In this document: piece after piece, positions 33,104 through 44,399 of the stretch
Numbering within the stretch: position 1 is the stretch's first letter
How the letters are laid out: every line of letters begins with the position of its first letter
Origin: Zymoseptoria tritici IPO323
Taxonomy: Eukaryota > Ascomycota > Dothideomycetes > Mycosphaerellales > Mycosphaerellaceae
Direction: 5' to 3'
DNA: 64,000 bases
NCBI RefSeq assembly: GCF_000219625.1
Contig: NC_018218.1
Span: 4,278,001 to 4,342,000 of the forward strand
Notes under the pieces: model-generated
What the model was told of the DNA's origin: nothing
Database searches by the model: none
What the model saw: the letters and a program-made list of their open reading frames with translations, nothing else
Program-made: the position numbers and the translations under genes

Positions 33104-35800
33104 ATGTTCTCCTCGGCCCTGAAATCGTTCTCCTCGAACATTGCGAGCAACTATACTATTGCACCACAGCCAAGCGGGAGCTCCGGACCATGGAGGATCT
33201 TCGATGCGAGGAGGAAGCAAGGTGGGAAGGCGGCATCGATCTTTGTGTTTGACAAAAAGAGCTTGGAGCCACAGAGTGGAGGTCTTGGTGGGAGAGGTAG
33301 TGCGACTTCTCTCAAGCGTACGCATGAGGAGGTTCTGGAGCGGTTGAAGAGGGAGGCAAGTAATCTGGCTCGATTGCGACATCCCTCGATACTGGAGTTG
33401 GCCGAACCCGTTGAAGAGACACGATATGGTGGACTTCAGTTTGCAACGGAGCCAGTCAGTGCGAGTCTCGCAGGACTGCTCCAGGAGAAGGACGAGCAGG
33501 AAAGGTCTGGTGGTGCCACTGGAAGAGCAAGTCGTTTTGTTGTGGAAGAGTCGGACGGGACGCTGCGACGCAGGGAGCTGGAAATTGACGAATTGGAGAT
33601 ACAAAAGGGACTGCTTCAACTGGGAAAGGGACTTGAGTTTCTGCATGAGAGTGCTGGCTTGGTGCATGCGAATTTGACCCCGGATGCCATCTTGATCAAC
33701 GCAAAGGGAGACTGGAAGATATCTGGATTGTCATTTACCGGGCCTCATGAAAGTTCTACTGCCGCAACCTCTTTACCTCCAATCAGCCTTTATGAGGTCT
33801 TGAACCACGATCCGAGACTACCGCGATCGGTGCAAATGAATATTGATTATACAAGTCCAGACTTTGTGCTGGACAACACTCTCACAGCTTCGGCGGACAT
33901 GTTCAGCTTGGGTCTGCTGATCCTTGCATTGTACAACAGTCCGCACAGCTCACCACTGAGTACGGGAAGCTCTCTGTCGTCTTACAAGCGAGTATTTTCC
34001 AGCTCGTCCAGCGTCCCGACCCAGAGCAACAACTTCTTGATACCCAAATCACATCCTCTGCCTCCGAAGTTATCCTCGGAGCTCTTGCCTCGACTGATTA
34101 CACGGCGGCCTGCCCAGCGACTATCAGCTCGGGAGTTCCAGGAAGCGAGCTATTTTGATAACATCTTGGTATCAACTATACGGTTTCTCGATGCGTTGCC
34201 AGCAAAGACACCGAACGAGAAACTTTCATTCATGCGAGGCTTGCCCAAGATCACTCCGCAATTTCCGAAAAGCGTGCTGGAGAAGAAGGTGCTCCCAGCA
34301 TTGCTGGAGGAGCTCAAAGATAAGGACCTACTCGCGCCTATCCTGACGAATGTCTTCGCAATGATCAAGGCCATGCCGACGGGCAAACGAGCTTTCACGG
34401 AAAAGGTCGCTCCGAGGCTGACTGAGATCTTCGTAACGGCGAAGTCTGCAGAGAGGGATACATCGAAGGAGGGTGGACTGATGGTCCTCCTTGAAAACAT
34501 GGATGTTGCTGCGAAGAACTGTTCTGGCAAGGAGTTTCGAGATGAAATCCTGCCCATTTTCCTCTTGGCTCTTGAGTCGCCTACCCACGCTTTGGTAGAC
34601 GTGGCTCTCAACGGCCTGCCATCCATTCTGCCAGTTTTGGACTTCTCCACCATCAAGAACGAATTGTTCCCAGCCATCGCGAATGTGTTCGCCAAGACGA
34701 GCAGTTTGAACATCAAGATTCGTGGTCTGGAAGCTTTCTACATCCTGTGCGGAGGGAGGTCAGAAGCGGACAGTAGCAACAACGACGATCTGAATGGCAT
34801 TGGTGTTCCAGACAAGAAACCAACATCGACATCCAGCAGCTTCATTCTGGACAAGTACACCGTTCAAGAGAAAGTCGTACCAATGCTGAAATGCATCAAG
34901 ACAAGAGAGCCTGGTGTAATGATGGCTGCGTTGAAAGTCTTCCGCCAGGTCGGCGAAGTGGCTGACTCTGACTTTCTTGCAATCGACGTGCTTCCCATAC
35001 TCTGGTCCATGAGCTTGGGGCCATTGCTCAACCTGCAACAGTTCCAGGCCTTCATGACACTGATCAAAAGTCTGAGTGGTAGAATTGAGAGAGAGCAGAC
35101 TCGCAAATTGCAGGAGATGTCCAGCGGGCATGGATCATCATCGACTCGGTCCCACGCTCCAGGTAGAGGGGCGTCCAGCACTTTTGAGGCAGGAAGCGGG
35201 CTTTCTACCTCTGGTGAAACCGACTTTGAGAGTCTAGTATCCGGGAGGAAGGCTGGACCGGCCAATGGAGGTGATCTGATGAACGACTGGGGCTCTCCAG
35301 TACAGCCTGCAGCTGCGAATGGGGCACGGAACGCACCACCAGCATTCTCATGGCAAACAGCGCCGGCAACAATGCAACCGGCAAGGCAACAGTCCTCCAT
35401 GTCTTCACTCCAGCAGCCGAATCCGGGAACCAGAGCCATCACTCCTGATCTCGCATCCTTCACGTCCCTTACGCCGAGCAGCCAGTTCTCTCAGCCTCTG
35501 CAGCCAAATCGACCGATGGTATCACCGACAACTAATGTACCGATGAGACCAGCGCAGCCGAGTCAACTAAATAGTGCTGGGAATGGCACGAGCATAAATT
35601 GGTCAGCAGCGTCTAATCCCGCACAGAAATTCAATCTACCGCCGCCTCCCACAAGTCCGCAAGGGTTTGGGCAGCAAAGCGGCTACTCCTTTCCTGCCAT
35701 GAAACCTCCCGCAGTCAAACCGATACAACAGCAACAGCCGAAGCCGCCACAGAATGGCATGTCTGGAGGCGGATTGGACAAGTACGAGAGTTTACTATAG
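33104..35800 (+). CDS. SCY1-like pseudokinase (SCYL2/Ppk32 type)
   Basis: A single exon encodes 898 aa. Residues about 30-330 form a kinase-like fold: the N-terminal lobe has GGKAASIFVFDKK, the conserved start of SCYL2-type proteins. The catalytic loop is degenerate (LVHANLTPDAILI in place of HRDxxxxN) and the metal-binding DFG is replaced by SGL in DWKISGLSF, so it should not be an active kinase. Residues about 350-660 are helical HEAT-type repeats (LSFMRGLPKITPQFPKSVLEKKVLPALLEEL with similar units after it). The C-terminal ~220 residues are Gln/Pro/Ser-rich and disordered and end LDKYESLL. In other eukaryotes SCYL2 relatives act at clathrin-coated Golgi/endosome membranes; the same role is inferred here. 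Confidence 0.93.
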   Translation: MFSSALKSFSSNIASNYTIAPQPSGSSGPWRIFDARRKQGGKAASIFVFDKKSLEPQSGGLGGRGSATSLKRTHEEVLERLKREASNLARLRHPSILELAEPVEETRYGGLQFATEPVSASLAGLLQEKDEQERSGGATGRASRFVVEESDGTLRRRELEIDELEIQKGLLQLGKGLEFLHESAGLVHANLTPDAILINAKGDWKISGLSFTGPHESSTAATSLPPISLYEVLNHDPRLPRSVQMNIDYTSPDFVLDNTLTASADMFSLGLLILALYNSPHSSPLSTGSSLSSYKRVFSSSSSVPTQSNNFLIPKSHPLPPKLSSELLPRLITRRPAQRLSAREFQEASYFDNILVSTIRFLDALPAKTPNEKLSFMRGLPKITPQFPKSVLEKKVLPALLEELKDKDLLAPILTNVFAMIKAMPTGKRAFTEKVAPRLTEIFVTAKSAERDTSKEGGLMVLLENMDVAAKNCSGKEFRDEILPIFLLALESPTHALVDVALNGLPSILPVLDFSTIKNELFPAIANVFAKTSSLNIKIRGLEAFYILCGGRSEADSSNNDDLNGIGVPDKKPTSTSSSFILDKYTVQEKVVPMLKCIKTREPGVMMAALKVFRQVGEVADSDFLAIDVLPILWSMSLGPLLNLQQFQAFMTLIKSLSGRIEREQTRKLQEMSSGHGSSSTRSHAPGRGASSTFEAGSGLSTSGETDFESLVSGRKAGPANGGDLMNDWGSPVQPAAANGARNAPPAFSWQTAPATMQPARQQSSMSSLQQPNPGTRAITPDLASFTSLTPSSQFSQPLQPNRPMVSPTTNVPMRPAQPSQLNSAGNGTSINWSAASNPAQKFNLPPPPTSPQGFGQQSGYSFPAMKPPAVKPIQQQQPKPPQNGMSGGGLDKYESLL

Positions 35801-36850
35801 ATCACAGCAGAAACAAATGATGAATCTCGACGACACCTCATACACATATATCTTGAGCAGGGCCTATATCCGTCTGAGTATGTCGTCTTCCCCACCTCTC
35901 GACTCTGCGTGCGAATGTTGCCAATCACCACCTGTGTATGAATACCTTTTTGTGCTTTGGTTCAATAGTTGATGCAGTTCACAAACATCTCGGCCACAGC
36001 AAGCCGGCGTTGTCTCCGGCCCATGCTAAACCTTCTTCCCAAATTATTCCACACCGCCGTTTCACAACGTCGAAACCACCATCACTCGTGTACCTTGCAT
36101 TTATACCAGCTTTGCTATTGTGCACGAGTCCCGGTCTTCCCTCGACTCTTCCCTCCACTCTGGCGATTGAGCACATCTCCGCGCACTCGAATCGCTTGCC
36201 ACTCCTCACAACCCATTTCGCGATATGTGTGTTCGATCATGTATGTGGCAATGCAGGCACCTTGCCGCTGAAAGAGAAGGTCTGCTGGGATAGATCACGG
36301 CGAAACAAACGGCGGCTTCAATCATATTCAATCACGAAGAGTTTGCTCCATGGACATCCGGCCAGGCAGACATGCCTGCAGCTGTCAAACAGCCCATGAC
36401 CCGAGGACCTCCCTACGTGGTTGAAATAATCCCACGTCACCATGTGGCGACGGGACCTCGCAGCCGGCATGTGTTGTTTGTGAGTACAAGTGGTAGGTCA
36501 ACGGACATGTCCGGGTCTATTCTGCTGCCGGACCGATGTCCTGCTGGAATCATGCCACCAGCCCTGATGAGCTCTGCGCCATTATGACAAGCGTTGGAAA
36601 TGACTCCTGACAAACAAGAAGACCGTGCATTATTCCATGCGTTGGGGGCTTCTATGACGCGCAAAACACCGTGGACGTGACTCTGCACTTAACAACCAGC
36701 ACAGGGAAGACGCGAGTTTCACATGAAAATACTTTGCAGTTTCACGTTGACCTGCAAGCTGACTGCAGAGGATTATTTGGAGCTCTCCCTCGCCCGCGGA
36801 TCCTCTCGACAACAACGACGACACACCAACCTTCACCTCAGCACGCCGTC
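35801..36850. other. Intergenic, no convincing gene
   Basis: About 1.05 kb between two plus-strand genes. Overlapping ORFs (up to 153 aa at 35938-36399) have no domain. An in-frame ATG at 36671, upstream of the methyltransferase start, exists but its extension does not look like protein of that family. Confidence 0.35.
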
Positions 36851-38182
36851 ATGGGCGATTCTGGCGTAGCCATCGATCGGAGACGATCTTCCATCATCAA
36901 CACAAAGCAAAAGAATCGAGGCACTCCCCACTCGCAGCGCATCAAGACAGCTATTCGATCCTTCCGCGTACTCAGAGGTCTGACGCCCGCGCAAGTCGAC
37001 GCCTTTCTCGCTTCCTACACGATCTACTCTCTCGACTGGAGCGATGAAAAGACAATGGTTGACACTCTGGGGCCTGATTACCAACAGAAAGTCGGCGCAT
37101 GTCTATCGGACTACTACGGTGTGCTGAACCACCTCTGCGCGATTGGTGATTTGGAGAAGATGTACATCCCACCAGCAATGGATCTCTCCCAGAGCATTGT
37201 GCAAAACCAAATCCTCTACGAGGAATCGATCGTGGATCATTTGCGCCTGCCACCGAACGCCAAAGTCCTCGATCTCGGCTGCGGACGAGGTCGAGTCGCA
37301 GCACACATCTCCACACTCACAGGAGCCTCAGTCACTGGTCTGAGTACGTTCCATCCTCTGCTCTGATCTGCCCCGACACAAATCACCAACTAATCATTCC
37401 ACACCCCAGACATCGACGCCGACCAAATTGCTTCCGCAAAAACCTACACAGCAACCCATCACCTCCCCAACACCTTCCAGACCCACGACTTCAACATACT
37501 TCCCCTCCCCTTCTCTTCCGCCTCCTTCGACGGCTTCTACCAGATCCAAGCCTTCTCCCTCTGCGCCGATCTGCCCGCCCTCTGCTCCGAACTCTACCGC
37601 ATCCTCCGCCCCGGAGCCCGCCTCTCCCTCCTCGACTGGGCTTCCCTTCCAGCCTACGATGCTTCCAATCCCGAACACATCAAATTGATGACGCGAATCA
37701 AACCCCTCATCGGCGCAGTGGGAACACCCACTCCCGCATCTCTCACTCTCGCTCTTGAGGGCGCGGGCTTCCGAATGGTGAAGAGCGAGAACGTCAGCAT
37801 CGACGGCTTGCAGGCTCCGCTGATTGAGAAGGCGGACGGGACATTTTGCGCCGTGAAGAGGATTGTTGAAGGAGCGGTCAAGGTGGGACTCTTGCCTGCG
37901 CATTTCAAGACGTTGCTGGAGCGGTTGACGAAGGATTGTGATGCTTTTGTGGAGGCGGATCGAAGACGTTTGGTGACGACTAGTTGGTGTTGGGTTGCGG
38001 AGAAGGTTGAGGAGGGAGACGGTAAGGGACGTAGTGTCGGGTCGAGTGAGAAGAGTGAGAAGAGTGTCGATGGGAGTGGGAGTGGGAGTGAGGAGAGCGG
38101 GAAGAGTGGAGGCAGCAGTGGGAGTGAGACCGTGAGGCTTGTGGTGGACAACGCTGAGAACGACGGAGCTGTGGCGAGGTGA
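36851..38182 (+). CDS. Sterol 24-C-methyltransferase-like SAM-dependent methyltransferase
   Basis: Two exons (36851-37343 and 37410-38182) give 421 aa. The 66-nt intron has a GTACGT donor and CCAG acceptor, and splicing joins SVTGL to NIDADQIASA in the expected motif. SAM-binding motif I is VLDLGCGRGR at about residues 139-148. The N-terminal part has the SMT-type region (SDYYGVLNHLCAIGDLEKMYIPPAMD), and post-motif segments include FDGFYQIQAFSLCADL and LYRILRPGARLSLLDW. This resembles the ERG6 family but is more diverged, and the sterol-binding acidic/aromatic motif (YEYGWG-type) is not seen, so another isoprenoid or sterol substrate is possible. The last ~65 residues are a Ser/Gly/Glu/Lys low-complexity tail that homologs would not be expected to share. 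Confidence 0.82.
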
Positions 38183-38806
38183 GATGCCGAGTCAGGTACA
38201 GTCGACCAGGTACAGTCCAGGTCCACCCGGCAAGATGAGGTGACGTGGGGTCAACGGCACATGTGGCTGAAGACGAAGCGTCGTGGAGCGTTCGGCGATG
38301 TTGCATAGCGAGGCACTTGCATTGAAGCGGTCCCCGAGCGAGGTGTACACCTGTACTTGTGCTTTTCGAGCCAATGCCAGAAATACAAAAGCCAGCTTCC
38401 CGATCGACGAAGAAGAATCTCTTTCTCCGGTAGTCTCGTGCAGTAGGTGGATGGCTTCGGAGCTGACGAGCAGAGTATTACGACCGCCGACATTGGACAC
38501 AGGAGAACAATCAGAAAGGTACGCGGCAGCGATGGTCCGATTCGGAAGGTTCTCATCGATGATACACTAACAGATCTACCAGTACACCACCAGCAGAAAT
38601 GCCCACTTGCACATTTCGGGAGAACACGACCTCGAAGTTCTCATCAGCTCTATCATGCTGAGTCCATGATTTTCTCTTCCTCCACTGGCCACGACGACCC
38701 ATTCATCTCCCTCAACCGAAGCGAGCGGCAGCTGAAGAAGACGTTCATCGTCTGGCATACGTTGTCTTTGAAGTTCTTGCAGGTTTGTGGGGGCAAAACG
38801 CTTCAT
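38183..38806. other. Convergent intergenic region, no gene seen
   Basis: About 620 bp between two converging genes. A plus-strand frame of 245 aa (38447-39184) runs through here but is mostly antisense to the DUF6699-like gene and has no domain. Likely 3' UTR sequence of both neighbours. Confidence 0.35.
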
Positions 38807-39586
38807 TTACGAAGCGGCCTCCTCGCCCTTGCTCTTCTTGCTCTTCTTGCCCGCGCCGCCGGACGGGGCATCGCCCGTCTTCTTCTGGTGCACGATGAAG
38901 CGTGTGTACGACTCTTCGCGGTCCCACTCGAATCCCGCAAGGTAAGGGGCGTCGAGTTCGTCATCGGCCTGTTTTGCATCACATCACACGTTCAGCGAGT
39001 GAATGTTGGACGGTTCGGAGAAGTGAGGAGTGGCTTTACCTTCTTCTTGAACTGCTTGTGGATGGCGTCCATGGCGTCCTTGATCGTCACACCCTTGTTG
39101 TTGCGGGCGGTGACTTCCAGGCCCAGAGGGAACCGGAGGTCGATCTTCTTGATTGGAGGCTTGCAGAGGGGGAGCTTGAGGTAGGCCGGGTCGTCGATTG
39201 ATGATGGGGAGGTGTTGACTTTCCTGTGAGAGTCGTCAGCGATGGACTCGAGCTGATGTCGGTCACGTGCTCGTGGCGTGGGATGAGAGCGATGTTTGCG
39301 GCGAGAGGACGTGAGGCTTACCAGTTCAGCCTCTGCGTCTCCGGCGCGATGGCGAGGTCTACGCCTTCCTTCTCTGTTGGAAGGAGTCAGCATCACAACG
39401 CGCAGGAACCCAGCTCGAGATGAGATGGGGGGACTCACCAAGGTCGAGGATGTTGAACACACCGCTGACGGTGCTACTTGTTCTCCGATGCCTGATGGGC
39501 TTGTCGGAGGGCGAACCCGGAGTGTCGTCGATGGCGGAGTCGACCTTGCTGAGGGGGGTCTGCTGTTCTTGGACTTCGGCGGACAT
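38807..39586 (-). CDS. DUF6699-like conserved fungal protein
   Basis: Four exons (39586-39439, 39373-39322, 39223-39040, 38968-38807) give 181 aa. Introns are 65, 98 and 71 nt with GTGAGT, GTAAGC and GTAAAG donors, and each junction preserves frame (LNW to KVNTS; FKKK to ADDELD). The N-terminus is polar (MSAEVQEQQTPLSK). The central block KLPLCKPPIKKIDLRFPLGLEVTARNNKGVTIKDAMDAIHKQF matches the pattern I associate with DUF6699: a hydrophobic strand, then a GVTxxD helix. A conserved APYLAGFEWDRE segment follows. The C-terminus is Lys/Ser-rich (KKSKKSKGEE) and may be a nuclear targeting or binding tail. No function is known; family assignment is from memory of the motif, not a search. Confidence 0.75.
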
Positions 39587-40592
39587 GATGGTTGTGATGT
39601 GTGATGAGACACGAGGGTGGTTGCTTTGGAGTGATGGACTGAGCACGAGATCAGATTGATGGATGATGTTGATGAAGAGAAGAGGGAGGAGAAGGGAGAG
39701 GAAGAGGAGGAGGAGGTAAGACGAAGCTCCTCATCAATGGAGAGCTCCATTGCACGGATCAAGCGGGGTTGATTACATGACCTGTTTCTCGATCGCGTGA
39801 CTGATCTCTCCAGCCAGCAGCAGATCACGTTGCCCAGCTCAGTCATCAGTTCTCTCTGTTTGTCGACACCTCCGACCTCACCTCTTCCATACAACTGAGA
39901 CGGCGCTAGCATCATTGCCCCGCATTTTGTGAAGCGTACCCCGGATCTACGAGGAACCTAAAACGCCCGCTAAGGACGGCTCACGTGCGTTCTTCGTTGA
40001 GATGAAAGGGCAGGTGGGGAGGAAGTGGAGGCAGGGCAAGGAGTGTGAGAAGGGAGAGCAGTGTCAATAGCTCAATGTGACTCAGGCATGCAGCTGCTTG
40101 AGCTTCACGTCTTCCCCCATGCTGGCGAGGGATCGCAAGAGAACGGGCACTTGATTGAGCACATGACGCAGGTACGCAGGGGTCTTCTCTTTGCTTCGGG
40201 CCCGACATGCCGATGCCGAAGCTTATCCAGGGCAGCCATCGTTGATCAAATGCCGCAGGGAGGAGAGCTGAGAGCTCCAGGACGCGCAGTGCGAGTCCAA
40301 CGTGTATCAACGTGAAGAGGTAGAAGCATTAGAAGGATGGGTGGGTATTGAATATATGGGTATCTAAAAGAAGACATGTGCTGCACCCGCACGCTAAGTC
40401 GCTGTATCATGGAAAACATCCCGTACACTTCTTCCCTCATAATCGTATGGTGCTGACCATCGCTGGATCGGTCTCCTGTATCTCTCCACCTGTCGTGACC
40501 GTCTCTTTTTTCCTCTCTGATTTGCCGATCCAGAAAACTCCTGCGTGCTTGTTGCCATTCACCTTTCGCCTCGACCACGTCCCGCAAAAGTC
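39587..40592. other. Intergenic, no gene seen
   Basis: About 1 kb between two minus-strand genes. Near 39659-39720 there is a purine-rich run (GAAGAGAAGAGGGAGGAGAAGG and more), which is a pyrimidine tract on the minus strand just upstream of the DUF6699-like gene, as is common in fungal promoters. Open frames here lack domains. Confidence 0.4.
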
Positions 40593-42137
40593 CTACTTCC
40601 TTCCAAACGTCCTGCCGAATCTCTTCAGCCTTCCTCCGCCGTTCGCTGTCCCACTCTCATTCCCAAAAGCGCCAATGTTGAATTGCCTCCCTCCTCGAAC
40701 AATCGAGCTCGCCGCCGACACCAATCCTTCGCCCTCGCGCGGCGGCTCGAACATTTCCCACGGCAACACATCCGCCTGCCGCATCGCCGAGACGTCCTGT
40801 CCATTTCGCGAGCCAATTCTCTCACCACTCCTTTCTGTTTGTACCCCTTGCGGTACGCGCACATCCTCTCGATGGACACGCTGTACAGCTCGCGGCTCGG
40901 TTCGATCAGGCAGGCTTCGCAGAACGCCAGAAGCAGATGAAGTTGTTGATGCGGTCTTGGGCTTTTCGGCATAGGATCGCAAGACGTTCCAAACAGAGGA
41001 CGTTGTCGAGGCCATTTTGGGGTCGGAATCCGTTGGAGACAGTGATGTTGACGACACGGATCGTGCAGAAGGAGAGTTGGTATATGTAACGTGTGGCTGG
41101 CTCGGATGAAGTGCCGTGAGAGCATTGAGGAAGGTGACGCCGGAATTAGTCTCTGCATCATCGGCGTCACTGAACCAGGAAGTCTCGGCCGTATGGAGCC
41201 TGTGATCTTCAAGAGGAGCGATGTCTGCGGAGGGCGACGTTGTGGCCGAGTCATGGCGAGGTGAGTCTGGTAGTTTAGGCTTGTGAGAGAAGAGTGGAGG
41301 TGAGGGAGTCGATAGAAAGGCCTCGTTGTTGAAGTCGCCCGACGTTGGCGAGGGTGGGTCTAGAAAGGTTCCTTTCCTCGACGACCCAGCTTTACCCTGT
41401 GGGTTGGATGTCGGAGCAGTATACGATGATGATCCGTACGATGACATCGTTGTCGTCGAACATCTGGTGTCTCTCAATCTGTCATTGTCCTTCTTCTTGA
41501 TCACCGGAGGCAGACCATCCCACTTGCTGTTGACCTTGGGCACATGCTCGGGTAGTCTCTGAGAAGACACACCAGGCATTATGACCGCTGCTGCTTTTCC
41601 GCCTTTTCGCCCAGCTCTCTTCCGCTCCTGCTCGGCGAATTTTTCAAAGGCTACGGTGGAGGGCTCTTTCAACGCGAGCAAGCCGAGTACGCTCGAACTC
41701 TTCTTCTTCCTAAGTTGACGCTGAGGTTGACGTAAGGAGGACTTTCGTTCTGGGACAGGCTTGGGTAACTTCTTGCTTGTCGGTGCCGAGTCGCCGATTC
41801 TCACGGGCGAGGACTTCGAAGAGGATAGTGCAGTGCGAGATGCGAGGGTTGAAGGTTCGTTTGTCCGGTGCGATTCATCGGTGGTGGCATGGTCGTTCGC
41901 TCCAATCTTGAAGGACAGCGTGGGTAGCCGTCGAGGTGTGGCGTGGTCAAGGTCCGAGGCATTTGTGGTCAATGGTCTGGTTGGACTCGGGGTCATGGTC
42001 GTTTGCTGTGAGGTCCGTGCCGTGTCTGTGAAGATCAAGCGTCGATCTTCAGACCCATGACTCTTGTCCATGGTCTTCACAACTCCGTGTATGCCGCTGA
42101 TGAGTCCATTCACTTCGACAGGTCTCAAGGCGAGCAT
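40593..42137 (-). CDS. Hypothetical protein, Ser/Thr/Pro-rich, disordered
   Basis: A single exon of 514 aa. The sequence is highly polar and rich in Ser, Thr and Pro, with no signal peptide or membrane segment. The most structured part, about residues 140-205, is basic: RQPQRQLRKKKSSSVLGLLALKEPSTVAFEKFAEQERKRAGRKGGK, then HVPKVNSKWDGLPPVIKKK. These blocks read like the conserved core of an uncharacterised Dothideomycete/Sordariomycete protein. The C-terminal part has SASSIVRGGRQFNIGAFG and ends in a basic GRLKRFGRTFGRK. Start is uncertain because several in-frame ATGs occur in the first 50 residues. Long uninterrupted frame and conserved-looking core support a real gene; function unknown. Confidence 0.7.
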   Translation of the reverse strand: MLALRPVEVNGLISGIHGVVKTMDKSHGSEDRRLIFTDTARTSQQTTMTPSPTRPLTTNASDLDHATPRRLPTLSFKIGANDHATTDESHRTNEPSTLASRTALSSSKSSPVRIGDSAPTSKKLPKPVPERKSSLRQPQRQLRKKKSSSVLGLLALKEPSTVAFEKFAEQERKRAGRKGGKAAAVIMPGVSSQRLPEHVPKVNSKWDGLPPVIKKKDNDRLRDTRCSTTTMSSYGSSSYTAPTSNPQGKAGSSRKGTFLDPPSPTSGDFNNEAFLSTPSPPLFSHKPKLPDSPRHDSATTSPSADIAPLEDHRLHTAETSWFSDADDAETNSGVTFLNALTALHPSQPHVTYTNSPSARSVSSTSLSPTDSDPKMASTTSSVWNVLRSYAEKPKTASTTSSASGVLRSLPDRTEPRAVQRVHREDVRVPQGVQTERSGERIGSRNGQDVSAMRQADVLPWEMFEPPREGEGLVSAASSIVRGGRQFNIGAFGNESGTANGGGRLKRFGRTFGRK

Positions 42138-43087
42138 AGTTCGAGTGGAGCAAGGGAGAAAAAGACGTGAACTTGTGAAGAAGAGAGAGGAACGGGCATG
42201 TCGAGTCCCGGAGGTGAGGTCGACTCCCTGATCCCGGTCTGAAGAAGGTCAGGCAGGTCAGGCACTTCACCTCATCAGCGGCCAGCAATAATAGAACGCG
42301 AGCTGGTGGAGTCGAATGCAAGAGCAGATCTTTGTACGCGATCAGGCCACGCGACGACAAGCCAGCGTTGCACAAGGCGTCCGCACGATCTTCCTCAATC
42401 AGCTCGAATTTCGACAAGAAACCTCCTGCTCCTGCTCCAACAATGAACACTTGCCTCTTTCAGTCCACAATCCCCTTCCACGCGAGACTGCACCTCGAAG
42501 GAATCAGATGGTGGAGATCAGATTCATATGGTGGAGTTCTACCACGAGGCAGCCACACTGCCACTTTCCCCGGAGCCGTACCACGGAAATCGAACGCCTC
42601 CTCGCTCTTCCCATTCGTCGTCTCCTCTCGCATCCACATACAACCGACACTTCGCCCGTGCTTTCTTGGCCGAGACATGATTCTGCTGCCGATACATGCA
42701 ATCGAGCGCGTTGAGATCTTTGACCATCGGAATCAGGCTCTTCGCATGACTTCCGTCTGTTGATGCAAGCACTTCCGAGAATGGCATTTGGCCGGGTAAA
42801 GATGGGCGAGGCATCAAGCTATATTGGACGCCACAACGAGATCTTGCATGGTTGACGTGCGAAGTGCGTGGTTCTACCAGATCTTTTCAAGATAAGCAAG
42901 GTGATACAGCGAGATTGTAGCATTGACTCTCCGAGTCCGCTATGTTAGTCTGGAGCAACTATGGTCCTTCATCCCCCACTGTGAACGGAAGCCATTGCAA
43001 CGACCACATCAAACATCCCGTCCTGCCTGCTTCCTTGATTAGAGTCTCCACGTTGCCATTACCAAATCATCCGCTTCACACGCGCTT
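42138..43087. other. Intergenic, no convincing gene
   Basis: About 950 bp between two minus-strand genes. Several 70-140 aa frames on both strands overlap between 42300 and 42820 and none shows a domain or signal peptide; no splice model joins them well. Confidence 0.35.
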
Positions 43088-44399
43088 CTACTCCTTCTTT
43101 CTCATCACCTTGCCGTTCCCATTACTGGGCTTTCCACCGCCTCTCGCGCTCTCCATCTCATCACCACTCCATGCTTCGCCCTTCTCGGCCCTTCTCCGCA
43201 ACTCCTCAAGCCTCTCCCCTTTCACAACCCACCGACCCTCCAACCACGCCGCCAGTCCCTCCTCACTTTCCGGCAACTCGCTCAACTCAAATCGATCAAC
43301 ATGCACATACACTTCCCACTTCTCCGCGATCCTAGGCCGGAAAATCGTCTGTAAAAAGGTCGGTGGGCGCATGAATCCCTTGTCGCCTGAACTCCGTCGC
43401 TGGCCGCGGTGGTGATTGTAGGCGATGGTCACGTCGTAGACAGCGCGGACGTGAGGTGCAGCGCGGAGAGCTTGCACGGTGGCGACGAAACCTTTCGTGC
43501 GCGGATGGAGGGTGTGTTGCGGAAGAGGCTTGGAGTGTTCGCGACACCAGGTTGTTGTTTGGGCGTGCTTTTCGCGGGTGTAACGGGTGGATTCGGAGAA
43601 GGAGATGAGCCCTGTTTGATGTTGGGTTGGTTCATGTTAAGGACGCAGATGGAGCTTGATCGTGGTAGCTGGTGGGAGTTGTAGAGGAAACGTTCTTGAA
43701 CAAGAGTTGTCCTCGAAACAAACATCGGGAAGACAAGTCCACCGTCAACCGAAAGAAAAAGCAAAGAGGAAATGACACTCACAAGTCGGCCAACCTCTCC
43801 GCGTAATCCCATGGAATACCCTCTCCATCTCCCTTTTATCATCCATCCACCTTCTACTCACCAATGGCATACCCATCGCCCACAATCCCCATCCCAAGAA
43901 TGGAACCCACTTTAATTGCTGCTTGGCGAACCACCGACATCGTCCGAGCATACCACATTTCAGTGCCAATTCTTGAATGAGATAAAAATCGCACCAGTCA
44001 ATGTGATTGGAGACGACAATGGCGGACTCGCCATGAGGAAGAGAAGAAGCGTTGGAGAGGATGATTTGCGCGTGGTCTGTGGAAAGGAAGAAGAAAGGAA
44101 AAGACTTAGCCAGTGGTCATGACGAGAGTACATAAAAAATTGAGAGTTTGAGGTGCAAAGAGAAGTCTTGGGATTGGTAGAGGCATACTGAAACGCGTGA
44201 AGATCAATTGCACGCCTCTCCACACGGACTCGGCGATGTGGGAGGAGAGATGATAGACGAAGGTGGGCGCGAGCAGGGCCAGCGGCAGGAGGAGGGAGAG
44301 CAGCAGGTCGGCAAGGAAGAGGTGGATGGTCCAGGGGAGGACGAAGAGGGCGGAGCGGAGACCGAGGAAGAGGGTGGTGGGGAGACTGCTGAGACCCAT
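43088..44399 (-). CDS. PlsC-type lysophospholipid acyltransferase
   Basis: Three exons (44399-44189, 44076-43783, 43611-43088) give 342 aa. Introns are 112 and 171 nt with GTATGC and GTGAGT donors and CAG acceptors. Exon 1 is strongly hydrophobic (two membrane segments, FLADLLLSLLLPLALLAPTF). Exon 2 carries the acyltransferase catalytic box HxxxxD as SNHIDWCD (His95, Asp100), followed by RCRWFAKQQLKWVPFLGWGLW. Exon 3 opens WLISFSESTRYT, the glycerol-phosphate-binding motif III, where the usual EGT is EST. KGFVATVQALR is motif IV-like. The C-terminal ~80 aa are charged. Relatives are LCLAT1/LPGAT-like enzymes and yeast CST26; likely role is remodelling of phosphatidylinositol, cardiolipin or lysophosphatidic acid at the ER. 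Confidence 0.88.

Noticed and set aside
38447..39184. 245-aa plus-strand ORF over the DUF6699-like gene
   Set aside because: The minus strand has four exons with matching phases and a family-like motif; the plus frame has no domain.
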